Counted from the stretch's first letter, positions 9,591 to 21,124 are shown. The stretch: 64,000 nucleotides of DNA from Episyrphus balteatus (GCF_945859705.1 NC_079134.1:81870275-81934274), one strand, 5' to 3'. Program-made: numbers and translations. The notes: a model not told the origin generated them from the sequence alone.

Positions 9591-11611
9591 TTACAAAATA
9601 CATGCTTAATTCACAAATAAAAAAATCATGAGAAATAGACAAAAAATTAGTAAAACTGATTTTTTGCCCACACACAATATGTACCTTCAACACATTATGA
9701 GAACGGTATTTCTTTTATAAAAACATAAAATGATTAAAGCCTTAAATTGAGTTCACAAGTAAAAGAAATTTCATTTATTTAAATATCAAAATTGTTGAAA
9801 TGCATCCAAATATAAGTTGAAATATATTTAAATGAAATTTCTTTTGATTATATAGTGTGTACTTAATTTAAGGTGTTGTGATCATTTTATGTTATTATTA
9901 ATCTATGGGATTATCACGATTTGATTGTTCTTCTGAAACTTTAAAGTAAATATTAGTTTGTTAATTGATTTCTTTTTAGTATCACATTCCTTACTTTTTC
10001 TTATTTTTTTTTTATATAATATATTTTTTGTTAAAGGTTTTAATTAAATGCGTTTAGAACAATGTCTCATTTTTTAATTTGTTTAAAAATCCCGATTTGG
10101 CAAGCAAAACTAGTTGTTTTATTTTAAAAAATCGCGCGATTTTTTGAGTACCTGTTTCTAGTGCATCATTACAACAATTACACATTAAACCTCCAACGGA
10201 ATTACCATCATCTTCTCCCACTTGCTATCGATATCAAGCTGACTGTGAGCGATTTACATATTACAATAACAAAGTTTTTTGTCTTACCTCCACCGGTGAG
10301 TTCATTTTAGTATTAGTCCAGTCAAGTTATACTTTTGCTGAGAAATAATTCGCAACTGCAATTCGTACCTAAAATATGAAAGTACACTAGTACAGGAACT
10401 ATACCCCCATTTTCCACAAAAATATCTGGACGACTTTGGCCGCCATTTTGTTTTGAATAGTTTTGCGACTATCGCTTGTAGTTCGGCTAGTTTTGGTGTT
10501 AGAGAAAAATGTAATGAGACAAACTTGTAGTAAATTTTATTTCCAACAAAATATATTTATTAACTTTTTACTCTAAAACCCACCATTTAGGAATTATAAT
10601 GAATTTCGTAAAATGCTATGCTCACTTTTTTTTATATGCACCATAACTTTTTATTTTAAACTTTTATCAAAAAATTGTTGTTATAAAAATTGAAGAACTA
10701 TTAATTAACTATGTTTTTCTTTTATAAGGTTTTTTGTCCGACGTACCGTTCCCTCACTAGAACGAAAAATCAATAAAAAAATTAGAAAAAACAGGGTGAG
10801 GGAAGAGTGCGATAACTATGGCGCTGAGATTTGATAACTGTATTTTGTAGAAGGGTTCAATACAAGTATTTTCACTTTGGGAGGGGGGGTCTATCTAACC
10901 CCGTTTAGGCGAGAGGGGCAATTTTCTAAAAAACAACTTAATACACTAGCCCAAAACATTAAGGGAACAAAAAAAAAATCGTGATTTTTTTAGTGATTTT
11001 CGATAGGCTGTATCTCAGTAAAAAATTATCGCATTATGACAAAATAAAAAGCATGTAAAAGCTCTATTCTTCTTGTTTTAGGATTAAATGTTAAAATATT
11101 TTCTTTCTAACGGTAAAATAGCTAAATCTTTGGAACTGTTAAAAAACAAAAATTTTCCAATTTTTGTTTGTTTTTTCTTTTCTCTTAAGAAAGTGGGAAA
11201 TTTTTTTCTGATAAAATGATTATTATTTTTAGAAAGGCTATTTATTTGGCTTTAAGATTCATTTTGTTTCAAACTTCTACGATTTTTTTTAACTGCAATA
11301 TTAGTCATCAAACCAAAAACCATAATTTTGACTTTGACTATCAATATCTCAACAACGGATCACTGTACAGAATATTCAAAGACACATTTAAAAATTTCAT
11401 TCAATTCTCTACAAAGAAATTAAGTTTGCTTTGTTAAACAAATTGTTTTCTTATTTTTTATATTAATTAAGAAAAGCTATCAAAATATGCATTTTTACGG
11501 TTTTTTAGAAAATTTACCGCTGTTTAATTTCTTTGGGTGATAAGATTCAGTGGCGTAGATAGCTTTTTGCTAAGGGGGGGGGGGGACAGATCTAGTTCGC
11601 AAATTTTTTTT

Positions 11612-11872
11612 TTAAGTTTTAATAATGCTTCTTTGTATTGTTTTTATTCTCTTAAAATTGGAGAAAGTTCTTTCGGTAGTTGACGTAGAAACCAGCAGTG
11701 TAGCTAATATCTTTAATAAAATATAAATACAAGGACAACTTTTTTCGGTGCAGCTTTCGAGCGCTTTCAATGAGTTCATAGAGGAAGTATTTTTCCTTCT
11801 GATCAAATATCTTTTCTGAGTTTTTAATTCTTCACACAGAGAAAAATATGACCAGGACCACCTAAATACCAA
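11612..11872 (-). pseudogene. hAT transposase C-terminal dimerisation region
   Basis: The segment contains YILLKILATLLVSTSTTERT followed by FSNFKRIKT, which is the conserved hATC dimerisation signature (LL...P/LVS.AS.ERSFS.LK..K...RS). It is the 3' end of a hAT transposase of the ZMYM1-like group often seen in insects. The upstream part is separated by a small insertion (11874-12344), and the catalytic core is largely missing. Confidence 0.8.
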
Positions 11873-11873
11873 C

Positions 11874-12344
11874 AGATTTCCTTATTGAACTGTTTTATGA
11901 AGAAACCAATTAATAAGGTTTTTCCATAGAGATTTCTTATTATTTTCATGTACAAAATCTTTCAAAATTTTTTGTAAAAATTTCATATTTTTTCCAACTT
12001 GGCACTAGAACAAAAATTTTGACCAATATTTCTATAGTAAGTTGGAATAGGTGATCCCCTACATGATCGTATTTTTTTTATTAAAAAAACAAAACCGACT
12101 TCCATGGATCAAAACTGGGTTTTATGGTTTTTCTAATAGTACTGAACAGGCACCAGCTTTTCGATACCTACAAAAAGAATTATCAAAATTGGTTCACTCG
12201 GTCCAAAGTTATGAGGTGACAAACACAAAAAAAAAGTACAGACGAATTGAATAACTCCTCCTTTTTGGAAGTCGATAAAACAATTAGGAAATCCCGATTG
12301 TTTAAATACTATTTCCTTCTTGGATGAAAACTATAAGGAAATCT
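11874..12344. repeat. Possible MITE nested in the hAT transposase
   Basis: AGATTTCCTTAT at the left is matched by ATAAGGAAATCT at the right. The block interrupts the minus-strand hAT coding remnant, which resumes near 12345. No target duplication could be fixed. Confidence 0.4.
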
Positions 12345-12773
12345 TATTGTTTTTGTTCTATTTTATGTGGTCTAGTTTTTGGTAAAACTCAACAGTTTCA
12401 TTAAATTTTTTAGCTGCTTTGTCTATTTCAGACGAAGAATCCTTAGAAAGAACCGGAAACCCTTCTAGTGTGTTTTCATGGTTTGTACATTTTTCTCCAA
12501 GGCCCATTACATAGAAATCGAGAAAAAGATTGAAAACAGTAACACGAAAATATTCTTTACTGTACTTTGAACCGAAGAGTTCGAACGATTCTTTTGTCGC
12601 TTCACTATTCTCTTATGTTTAACGCCTATGTCAAGGATTTCAGCTAATTTTTCCCATATACAAAAAACTTTCGAAAATGAGTCGTCTTCTGCCCGTTTAA
12701 TTTTTAGTTGATCCCTTAAATCTTTAGCGAGCTCCATTGCTTGGACCAAGTCTAAATTCACTCTTTGAAACAA
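12345..12773 (-). pseudogene. hAT transposase middle fragment
   Basis: The 88-codon open segment 12773-12507, followed by broken frame to about 12345, has the helical, charged composition of the insertion region of ZMYM1-like hAT transposases (FQRVNLDLVQAMELAKDL, then an R/K-rich stretch). No complete DDE triad was found. The call relies mainly on its place within a TIR- and TSD-bounded hAT element. Confidence 0.55.
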
Positions 12774-14637
12774 CGACTTAATGGCAACGAAAGTTGGTAA
12801 ACCATATTTATAACCTTTAAGCTAATCAAGAACTCGAAATCCATAGCGTTTTTTTCAAAGTGCGCTTCTTCAACTTATTTATTCATGACTGTTTATACTG
12901 CACAATTATCGATCCCAATGGGGGGGATATATCCCCCTGATCCCCCCCCTATCTACGCCACTGATAAGATTAAACTGGGGCTTAATTATTGAAGTTTAAT
13001 ACACCTGAAATTAATATGCCAAGTTTCAGACTTATTCATCAAGCAGTTTTTCTGTTGTGAGGGTTTGAATTTTTGAGATGAAGTAAAACACCATATTTCT
13101 GCAGGTCTAAATGACTTACTTCTTTGAACTTTTTAATGAGCAAAATCAAATTGTTTTGAGTTTATTTGAACATTTTATTGATAAATATCGTTTAAATTTA
13201 AGATAAACCAAGGAAAAATTAAAAGTTTTCAAAAAAGTTAAATTTTGAAAAAAAGCTTTTTATACCATTTTTGGATGTTTTTCCTAATTTTGATTTTTTT
13301 TTTGTTTTTTCTTGGTTTATCTAAAACTTAAACGATATTTTTCAATAAAATGTTCAAATAAACTCAAAAGAATTTGATTTTGCTTCAATAATTAAGCCTC
13401 AGTTCAATCTTATCACCAATAGAAATTAAATAGCGGTAAATTTTCTAAAAAACCGTAAAAATGCCTATTTTTATAGCTTTTCTAAATTAATCTAAAAAAT
13501 AAGAAAACAATTTGTTTACCAAAGCAAACTTAATTTATTTGTAGAAAATTGAATGAAATTTTTAAATGTGTCCTTGAATATTCTGTACAGTGATCCGTTG
13601 TTGAGATATTGATAGTCAAAGTCAAAAGTATGGTTTTTGGTTTGATGACTTATATTGCAGTTAAAAAAAATCGTAGAAGTTTAAAACAAAATGAATCTTA
13701 AAGCCAAATAAATAGCCTTTTTAAAAATAATAATCATTTTTTCAGAAAAAAATTTCCCACTTTCTTAAGAGAAAAGTAAAAACAAACAAAAATTGGAAAA
13801 TTTTTGTTTTTTAACAGTTTCAACGATTTAGCTATTTTACCGTTAGAAAGAAAATATTTTAACATTTAATCCTAAAACTGGAAGAATAGAGCTTTTACAT
13901 GCTTTTTATTTTGTCATGATGCGATCATTTTTTACTGAGATACAGCCTATCGAATATCACTAAAAAAAATCACGATTTTTTTTGTTCCCTTAATTTTTTG
14001 GGCTAGTGTATTTAAAAAAAATATTAAAAAACAACGGCAACACTAAGAGTTATGAAAGATATTTTTTTCAAAAGCCACAATTAAACGCTTTATTTTAATT
14101 TTTAAATAGTGTTATTAAAATTAATAGTTTTTGAAATAATCGATCTCAAAGTTAAAATTAGCGAAACAAATTTAAAAAAAAACACATTCAATTCTATTTT
14201 TGTCATTACCATAAATTTCAATACAAATTTACTATTACAAAAAAACTACCTTCGCTGAAATTTTCTAACACCAAAACTAGCCGAACTACAAGCGATAGCC
14301 GCAAAACTGTTCAAAACAAAATGGCGGCCAAAGTCGTCCAGACATTTTTGTGGAAAATGGGGGGTACAGTTCCTGTACTAGTGTACTTTCATATTTTAGG
14401 TACGAATTGCAGTTGCGAATTATTTCTCAGCAAAAGTATAACTTGACTGGACTAATACTAAAATGAACTCACCGGTGGAGGTAAGACAAAAAACTTTGTT
14501 ATTGTAATATGTAAATCGCTCACAGTCAGCTTGATATCGATAGCAAGTGGGAGAAGATGATGGTAATTCCGTTGGAGGTTTAATGTGTAATTGTTGTAAC
14601 GATGCACTAGAAACAGGTACTCAAATTGGGTTGGGTT

Positions 14638-14768
14638 CGATATCCCGCTTTTTATATTCCCGTTTTTTTAAATCCCGCTTTAAAAATCCCGTTTTTCATT
14701 ATCCTGCTTTTTATAATCCCGCTTTTTAAAATCCCGATTTTTATAATCCCGTTTTTTATTATCCCGAT
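14638..14768. repeat. ATCCCG-phrase array at the inner edge of the right arm
   Basis: Nine or so units of the form AATCCCGCTTTTTA in tandem. There is no counterpart at the mirror position of the left arm, so the array was gained on one side or lost on the other. Confidence 0.7.
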
Positions 14769-14771
14769 TTT

Positions 14772-14843
14772 GCAAGCAAAACTAGTTGTTTTATTTTAAA
14801 AAATCGCGCGATTTTTTAAAATAAAACAACTAGTTTTGCTTGC
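14772..14843. repeat. 72-bp perfect palindrome centred on TCGCGCGA
   Basis: Reading outward from the centre at 14807/14808, both strands give GCGATTTTTTAAAATAAAAC and continue to GCTTGC with no mismatch or spacer. In the left arm only one half of this sequence is present (about 10091-10142). Confidence 0.9.
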
Positions 14844-14940
14844 CAAATCGGGATTTTTAAACAAATTAAAAAATGAGACATTGTTCTAAACGCATTTAAT
14901 TAAAACCTTTAACAAAAAATATATTATATAAAAAAAAAAT

Positions 14941-15641
14941 CATGTGTGTAATTCACACGTGGTAGAAGTGAAACCTTAAAAATTATTTTCCTTGCATAAA
15001 ATAAAAATCGAAAAAATGTACCTTTTTTTATTCTATCACCTTTAAATCCATATCTTTTATATGACAACCTAATAAATTAAAAATAATGAATTTTAAATCA
15101 TCTGAAAGCTTATTATTTCACCTTTTATTTGACTTTTCAATCATGTTTCTACCATGCCTACAAAAAAGTAAGAATTTTTTAAAGTCAACCATCTCGAAAT
15201 TTAAAACTGAGATTACGGTACTTCCTATTCCTACACAGGTGAGGGTGGCTGGTCTTCGGCAACAGATCTCCACAGGTGTTTTGAGGTATTTTTCAATTTA
15301 AGATTGTGTAACTTGTGGAGCATGTACCGTTATGTGTGATATATCAAATAAAAGGTTATGTTATCAGCATGCGTATTAAAGTTAAATCAAATTTGTATGT
15401 GCACTAGATCAAAAGATATAACGTGTGCAGGAAAAGAACATCTTTTTACCGTTATCTCAGAATTTTGAATATGAAATTAATTGAAACTTTGTACAATTAT
15501 AATTTATTTAATTACCTATCTACAGTACAAATTTCATTCATCTATCTATTAAAACAAAAAAGTTATAACAAGTTGAAGTCGTGTCGCGTTTTCGTTTCAT
15601 CTTGTTTCAAATCACTACGATACTAAAGAAGTTTTCACTTC
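14941..15641. mobile_element. 701-bp insertion in the right palindrome arm
   Basis: Absent from the mirror position in the left arm (near 10008). The ends carry GAAGTGAAAC (near 14965) and GTTTTCACTTC (near 15631) in inverted orientation. Short ORFs at 15086 and 15423 have no recognisable motifs and are probably chance. Its superfamily is not assigned. Confidence 0.55.
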
Positions 15642-16058
15642 AAAAAATAAGAAAAAGTAAGGAATGTGATACTAAAAAGAAATCAATTAACAAACTAATA
15701 TTTACTTTAAAGTTTCAGAAGAACAATCAAATCGTGATAATCCCATAGATTAATAATAACAAAATGATCACAACACCTTAAATTAAGTACACACTACATA
15801 ATCAAAAGAAATTTCATTTAAATATATTTCAAATTATATTTGGATGCATTTCAACAATTTTGATATTTAAATAAATGAAATTTCTTTTACTTGTGAACTC
15901 AATTTAAGGCTTTAATCATTTTATGTTTTTATAAAAGAAATACCGTTCTCATAATGTGTTGAAGGTACATATTGTGTGTGGGCAAAAAATCAGTTTTACT
16001 AATTTTTTGTCTATTTCTCATGATTTTTTTATTTGTGAATTAAGCATGTATTTTGTAA

Positions 16059-16208
16059 AAAAATCGGAATTTTCGAGATTTGACGGGATTTTAAAATGCG
16101 GGATTTCAGAAAACGGGATTTAAAAAAGCGGTATTTTAGTAAACGGGATTTTGAAACTTTTTTTTTCGGGATTTTCGAAAAACGGGATTTTAAAAAGCGG
16201 GATTCCGA
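16059..16208. repeat. ATCCCG-phrase array (right arm, mirror of left)
   Basis: Exact reverse complement of the left-arm array at 9441-9590, reading CGGGAT on this strand. Confidence 0.75.
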
Positions 16209-16549
16209 TACGCTCCCACTCAAATTATATTTGGTGCGGGTTGCGGGTTGTTGTAGGCGTGCAAAGTACAAATACAATTGTTTGATTTGGTGTAGCACCA
16301 ATTTGCTTCAGAGGCAGAACATATACAACAAATTTTTCACTCACCGGTGGAGAAAAAAAACAAAGCTTTAACGGGTGCAATTTAGAATGCTGATTTGCAC
16401 TTATATTAATTATCACTCAATACCTAATATAATAGATTTTAAAATGAATGATTTGAACGGTTTATGCACAAAAAATAACAATGTAAATGGACAGATTAAA
16501 AGCCAATGCAATGAATATTAGTTAATGCACAAAATATAAAATTTGTATG

Positions 16550-16640
16550 ATAGATTTACTAAAATAAAATAAAAAAACACTGGAGCTGAAATTAAGACCA
16601 GGCAGACGGAAAAGTGTCAGTGTTAATACTGTCAACAGCG
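16550..16640. repeat. 91-bp insertion in the right arm
   Basis: It separates ATTTGTATG from GCACTTGTC, which are contiguous in the left arm near 9100. Non-coding. It could also be a left-arm deletion. Confidence 0.5.
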
Positions 16641-17022
16641 CACTTGTCTAAGATATTGACTTGCACAGTGTTATTAGTTTATAGATAACTTTTGAGAAAT
16701 AATACAACTACTGTCTGGATAAACAATTCAAATAAAGTTGATGAACACATTTTGTTTACTTTCTTAACTTCACCAAAAAGATAGGTATCACTTTATATTC
16801 ATAATAGCGAAAAAAAAGAAGGACAAAAAGAAATATAAAAAGGACAAAATAATCGAAATAAAGAAGAATAAAACTTATTAACAAATTGAATTTGGTAAAC
16901 TAACAAAACAATGACTAATCATTTAGGTATGCATATTGGTGTGATGAAAAAAAAAATATTTTTTTTTTGTTTTCATTGGGTAAAACAATTTATCCTTAAC
17001 ATTAGTTTATTTAATTGACTCA

Positions 17023-17172
17023 GCTTAAATGCTGATTTAAAAAAAATGTTGATTTGAATTGTGGATGCTTAAATGCAGAAAATAGTTATAAAAGTCCCAT
17101 TCAATTTGCTTAAATGCAGTGTCAGAATTTTAGTTTGCTTTTGACTCAAATTTGTTTGAGCAGCTTAAATGC
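17023..17172. promoter_or_regulatory. Four spaced GCTTAAATGC motifs
   Basis: The 10-mer GCTTAAATGC occurs at 17023, 17067, 17108 and 17163, spaced 44, 41 and 55 bp. The outer two are extended to the inverted repeat CAGCTTAAATGCTG. They lie 130-280 bp upstream of a gag remnant and could be leader or LTR regulatory repeats of that element. No function is shown. Confidence 0.4.
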
Positions 17173-17299
17173 TGGAAAAGAAAAAAAAAAAAAAAAAAAA
17201 GGAAATAGATATAGGTCTGTCAGAATAAAATTTTTTTTTTTTTAGATTCAGTTCGACCATTAGGTCTTCATATCCAAGAATTCGATTACTCCCTACAAT

Positions 17300-17648
17300 A
17301 ATGTTGGAATCGAGTGGCAGAAGTGGTTACGATCATTTGAAACAATGATCAGAGCAAGTCGCAATTATGATAAAGATTGGAAACAAGAAATTATTCAATG
17401 ATTATACTGGTTCAGAAGTTCAAATCTTAACCGCTACTTTACCAGAATATTCAGCAAGTGGAACATTTGGACCATTGGCAAATGTTGAACAATATGTTTC
17501 GTACATGACTGAATATGAAAAACCTGTAGCCAAATTGAATGCTTTCTTCATACCAAAAACAAATAATACAATAGCATCTACGTTTTTCATACAAAAACGC
17601 TTTCCTGTTTTTCACTACAACTCTGCAAAAATTTTTGAGGTTACCTGA
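17300..17648 (+). pseudogene. Gag fragment of an LTR retrotransposon (first copy)
   Basis: Reads VGIEWQKWLRSFETMIRAS, then YTGSEVQILTATLPEY and KLNAFFIPKTN, resembling the capsid-like N-terminal half of gag of Ty3/gypsy elements (W..W...FE ... L.H..G..... ...L...F.P..N). A replaced stretch near 17390-17405 shifts the frame relative to the second copy at 56431-56778. The frame ends at 17648 and no CCHC knuckle, protease or polymerase follows. Confidence 0.65.
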
Positions 17649-18276
17649 CAAAGAATTGATGTTAATATTTTCATTAATTTTTATTTTTTTCCTCGTTATT
17701 TCCTTAATTCTAGTGCGCAGGTTGAGCATAAAAAGTGTTCGTTGATAAGTTTTACTTTTGGTATATTTTTCATTATGCTTCTGATCGGTTTTTTTCAGCC
17801 TAATTGACACACACCCTAAGTTTGATAAAATAAAAATATCCCATCGGCCGAGAAAAAAATAGTATTTTTTTATCTGGCATAGGATTTTTTTTATTGATGA
17901 AGAACACTGGCTGAAAAATTCCTTTATTTCTTTTTCAATTTGATTTTGGAAAACAAACTTTTAAAAAGTGAAAAACTAACGAAAATAATGGAAGAAATAA
18001 ATCTTGCTAAACATAATGTAACAGAAAAATACTCATAATGGTTGTTTTTGTTAGTAAAAAAAGAATTTGAAAGAAATGTTTTTCGCATTTTTCACTTTCC
18101 AAACAAATTTTAAATGTCAAACTTCAAATTCATAAGTGTGTGTGTACAATTCCGTGTGCAAATAGGTGTAATCTGACTAAAAATGTGGAGTAAAACCGGG
18201 GTACTCCGTAGTACTAAAATTACTCCAGAGTAATTTTTTTTACTCTTTTGTGGCGTAAAGGAACACAACACATTAA
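17649..18276. other. No recognised gene; AT-rich sequence after the gag fragment
   Basis: Broken frames only. It is shared with 56779-57407 at a few percent divergence. A block near 18180-18250 has several ACTCC/GGAGT phrases (GGAGTAAAACCGGGGTACTCC). Confidence 0.5.
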
Positions 18277-18805
18277 TATAACATAGTAATTCCAACAAGA
18301 TTTATAATTTTTCGAAAAAGATATCATTCTGTAGCATTTGGGTGACTAGAGGCGAATGATCCCTTTAATTAAAAATTTCATTTTTTTATTCAGTATTTAT
18401 GGGGTAATATGTCTTTATGCATTTTTTTACAGTTTGGTATCGCAGAAATTAATTCAAAAATAACACGGTGTAACACTCAAAATATACGCGGGCGGAGACC
18501 TATCAGGTTTTGTAGATAGAGCTAGTCGCACTGAATACGAAACGGTATTTGAAAATCCCCTAACACCCCCAAAATCTGGAGTTACGGACAAAAAACAGTT
18601 TTTTGGACCTTCACCCATTGAAAAAATTCTAGCTTCGACAATTTTTTACCCATTTTCGATTTTTTTACAGTTTCTGATAGAAGATAAATATACCTTTTCA
18701 ACAATGTATGAAACATGTAACTCGGTTAAACCACTTAGAATTTATAAGATGTCAAGTTCAAAAATTCCATTTTTTTCGTCATTTTCCCAACTTCGGCATC
18801 AATTT

Positions 18806-19495
18806 AAGAGTGGGTGTCCCCGAATGAAGAACTCAGACTTCATGTAAATGAGTTTGTGTGTATTAGTGACCTTTCTTCGCCATACATCTCTCACGTTCAA
18901 CGTCATCTCAACTCAGTTCTCTCTCGGTATCTTTATTTGCATTCTCTTTCCCTTTCTAGAGAACCAAAGTCATAAAATTAAAGTCTATTTAGGTAGAAAA
19001 AACAAATCAGCATCAAGGAAATAGCAAAAAAAAAGGGTTGCAAGCCTTGCAAGTGTATATTGCGGTTTTGCTTTGCGCAACCGAATTCACTTGTGTTTTC
19101 GTTTTCCGTTGGTTTTACTCTATGTGCAAGAGTCATGGTAGGTATATTTATGAAGAAAAAAATGGTATGATATTCAGTGTTGAATTTTTCTATCTTTCTG
19201 CGCATCTATGTACCTACATCACTTGGTATTCTATATAACTTTTGCAAGTATTCGTAGGCGCAGGAATCTGATCGACTCTTTTTTCTTTGTTATAGTATTT
19301 AGTGATGATATTTATTTTAGTAGTTTAAAAACAAATTTTTTCAACATTTTTTTTTTTTGGCAAATAAAACGTTTATTTTTTAAAACTATTAGGTACATAT
19401 TTGTTTATTTATTTGAATGTTTTTAACTTTTTCTTTCGAATTTGTACATAGATTTATATATTATATTATTAATTGATATTATTGTTATTCATATA
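18806..19495. other. Foldback interior, no gene recognised
   Basis: Short ORFs on both strands (18978-19238) overlap each other and have no family motifs. A pyrimidine-rich stretch with CTCTC phrases lies at 18895-18960. Confidence 0.4.
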
Positions 19496-19817
19496 CAGGG
19501 TGTTCCAAAAGTAATGGATCAAACGAAATATGCAGATAGGCCAACTTTGGGCTCTCAGAATTTGGTAACTTTTTCATCCCAAATCCTTACGGTTTTCAAT
19601 TTAATGCAGTTTTTGTGAGTTATCAAAAAATCTCGACTTTGCAACAGTATTTTGCTTCCTCCGGTCATAATTGATTTTTGTTTTTTACAATTCTTTCACT
19701 AAAACATTGCCTAATAATAAGAAATAATTATTTAATCAAAATATTTTTTATTTCATACGCCATTTTGCTGCAAATTATGTAACAGTTCCATGTTTTATAA
19801 AAACTCAATTTCTTACT
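19496..19817. repeat. Dispersed repeat starting CAGGGTGTTCCAAAAGTAATGG
   Basis: A second copy of the 4853-5175 repeat, roughly 90% similar, ending at the phrase AAAACTCAATTTCTTAC. Confidence 0.6.
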
Positions 19818-21124
19818 CACAGAAAAAGACAATTTCATCTATAAAGTCAAATTCGAAAATTTAGATTTTTGTATTATAATGCGAATAACATTACAGACTG
19901 CCTGTCTTTCCAAATTTTGTTTTCATAGAAAAAAATATATCCATACAGTTGCTCAGAAGAATACCTAACATGCAACATCATAAATTTATGAAAGAGATAA
20001 ATAAACCAGTTTAAAAAAAAAAAAAACAAGAATACAAAAAAAAACTCGTTTATCCTATTCCATATACCTACCACGCAACACCAGATACCATACATTGCAA
20101 ACGTGCGAGAGATCCATTTCCTGTATCCTCTCATTTTCGCGAAAAAAATACAACAACACTTTGCATGCACTTAGCCTGGCGCCAATCCTTTTTTATGGAA
20201 AAACCTATGTACAAACAATATGTAGAATGCAGATACCTAAGTTCATCTTATTCTTTATACCACCAAACAACCACTCGACAGAGCGAGTGCGAGAGATCAT
20301 GTAGAAACAAAATAGAAGATAATAAAGAGAGAGATACAACTAGCGCCAGCGGAATTTGTTTGAACTACAAGTTCCAATACATACGCATTCCATGAATTTC
20401 TGAGGAAAAAAATGGAAAGTAGACTCTTTTTCAAAAATTAATTGTAAGAAAACTATTATAGCAATTCTTATTTTCTAACTTGATATTGATAGAAAAAATA
20501 ATGAAAAAAAATTAAAAAAATATAACAAAAAATCTAAAAATTCTGGTTTCATAGTACAGTTTATTGTTTTTGGGACTACTTAAAAAGCGATTGGAGGGTT
20601 ACAAAATAATATTTTCCAACAAGATATAGTTTTACTCCATAGTCCATAAACTAAGCTTTTAAATAAAATAAAAATCAAAATCATACTTTGAAAAACAAAG
20701 AAATTAAACCACTTTTTTTTTAAAAGTTAAGAAAAAATGACTTTTTAGTATTTTTTTGTTGTTTAAGACCTTAAAACTTAATATAAATTTCTTAAACTAA
20801 TCAATGTGTTAGTATTTGAGTTGAGGTACTTATTTCTTTTTATTTCGATGAATTGTATCAATAATTGCAGAAGTTATACATGTTCAAACATTGTAACATA
20901 AGGAAAAATAGCTTCAGTTTCGATTAATTTTTTTCTATGAAAAATACATTTTTAGTTTTTCAAAATAGTTTTACTCCGTAGTTTGATTCAACCTCAATCC
21001 AAAATAGAAATAAAAAAAATAAAAATTTTAGTCTAACTAAGAAACAAACCAATGTCTTTCAGGTCGTTCTAAAAGAACGAAAATTTTATCATGTTTTGTT
21101 CTCTCTTAATTATTAATAATTAAT
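19818..21124. other. Foldback interior, no gene recognised
   Basis: AT-rich with short overlapping ORFs on both strands and no recognised domain. GTTTTACTCC(A/G)TAGT occurs near 20629 and 20969 as a possible small repeat. Confidence 0.4.

Larger units (their letters stand above)
11548..12963 (-). mobile_element. hAT transposon, internally deleted
   Basis: The ends are CAGTGGCGTAGATAG and its perfect reverse complement (15 bp). Both flanks carry the 8-bp duplication ATAAGATT (11540-11547 and 12964-12971), diagnostic of hAT. Length is 1416 bp, much shorter than an autonomous element. Transposase remnants read on the minus strand. G-rich and C-rich runs (GGGGGGGGGGG near 11574, CCCCCCCC near 12942) lie just inside both ends. 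Confidence 0.92.
10941..14011. mobile_element. Third-level palindromic element with TTA target duplication
   Basis: It starts ATACACTAGCCCAAAA and ends with a near-exact reverse complement, flanked on both sides by TTA (10938-10940 and 14012-14014). The TTA duplication is the hallmark of PIF/Harbinger transposition. Apart from the inserted hAT it folds back almost completely, with its centre near 13260. No Harbinger transposase or Myb-like ORF was seen, so it would be a non-autonomous foldback form. Confidence 0.6.
10146..14622. mobile_element. Second-level element inside the palindrome (family X)
   Basis: Inverted arms 10146-10510 and about 14265-14622 begin GAGTACCTGTTTCTAG and end with its complement. 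Between the arms lie two non-repeated halves, 10511-10937 and 14015-14264. Related sequence occurs as one contiguous block at 21125-21540 and 57985-58391, which shows that the halves were one unit before the third-level element at 10941-14011 entered. No coding region. Confidence 0.65.
8763..16978. mobile_element. 8.2 kb imperfect palindrome (outer long-TIR element)
   Basis: The outer arms are 8763-10130 and 14796-16978, starting CCAATGAAAAC and ending GTTTTCATTGG. Over much of their length they pair base for base (position sum 25649), with a 701-bp and a 91-bp extra block in the right arm. The arms hold arrays of ATCCCG phrases. No transposase of its own was found. Its centre is filled by further nested elements (10146-14622). 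Short ORFs found on opposite strands of both arms, such as 9348-9620 and 16301-16029, are mirror images and not gene-like. Confidence 0.8.

Noticed and set aside
9233..9620. Basic Arg/Lys/Ser-rich ORFs in the palindrome arms (also 16029-16416 and duplicates)
   Set aside because: The apparent composition comes from translating the ATCCCG array; the same DNA gives ORFs on both strands.
18978..19426. Overlapping ORFs on both strands inside the 4 kb foldback
   Set aside because: They are short, overlapping, AT-driven and lack any family motif.
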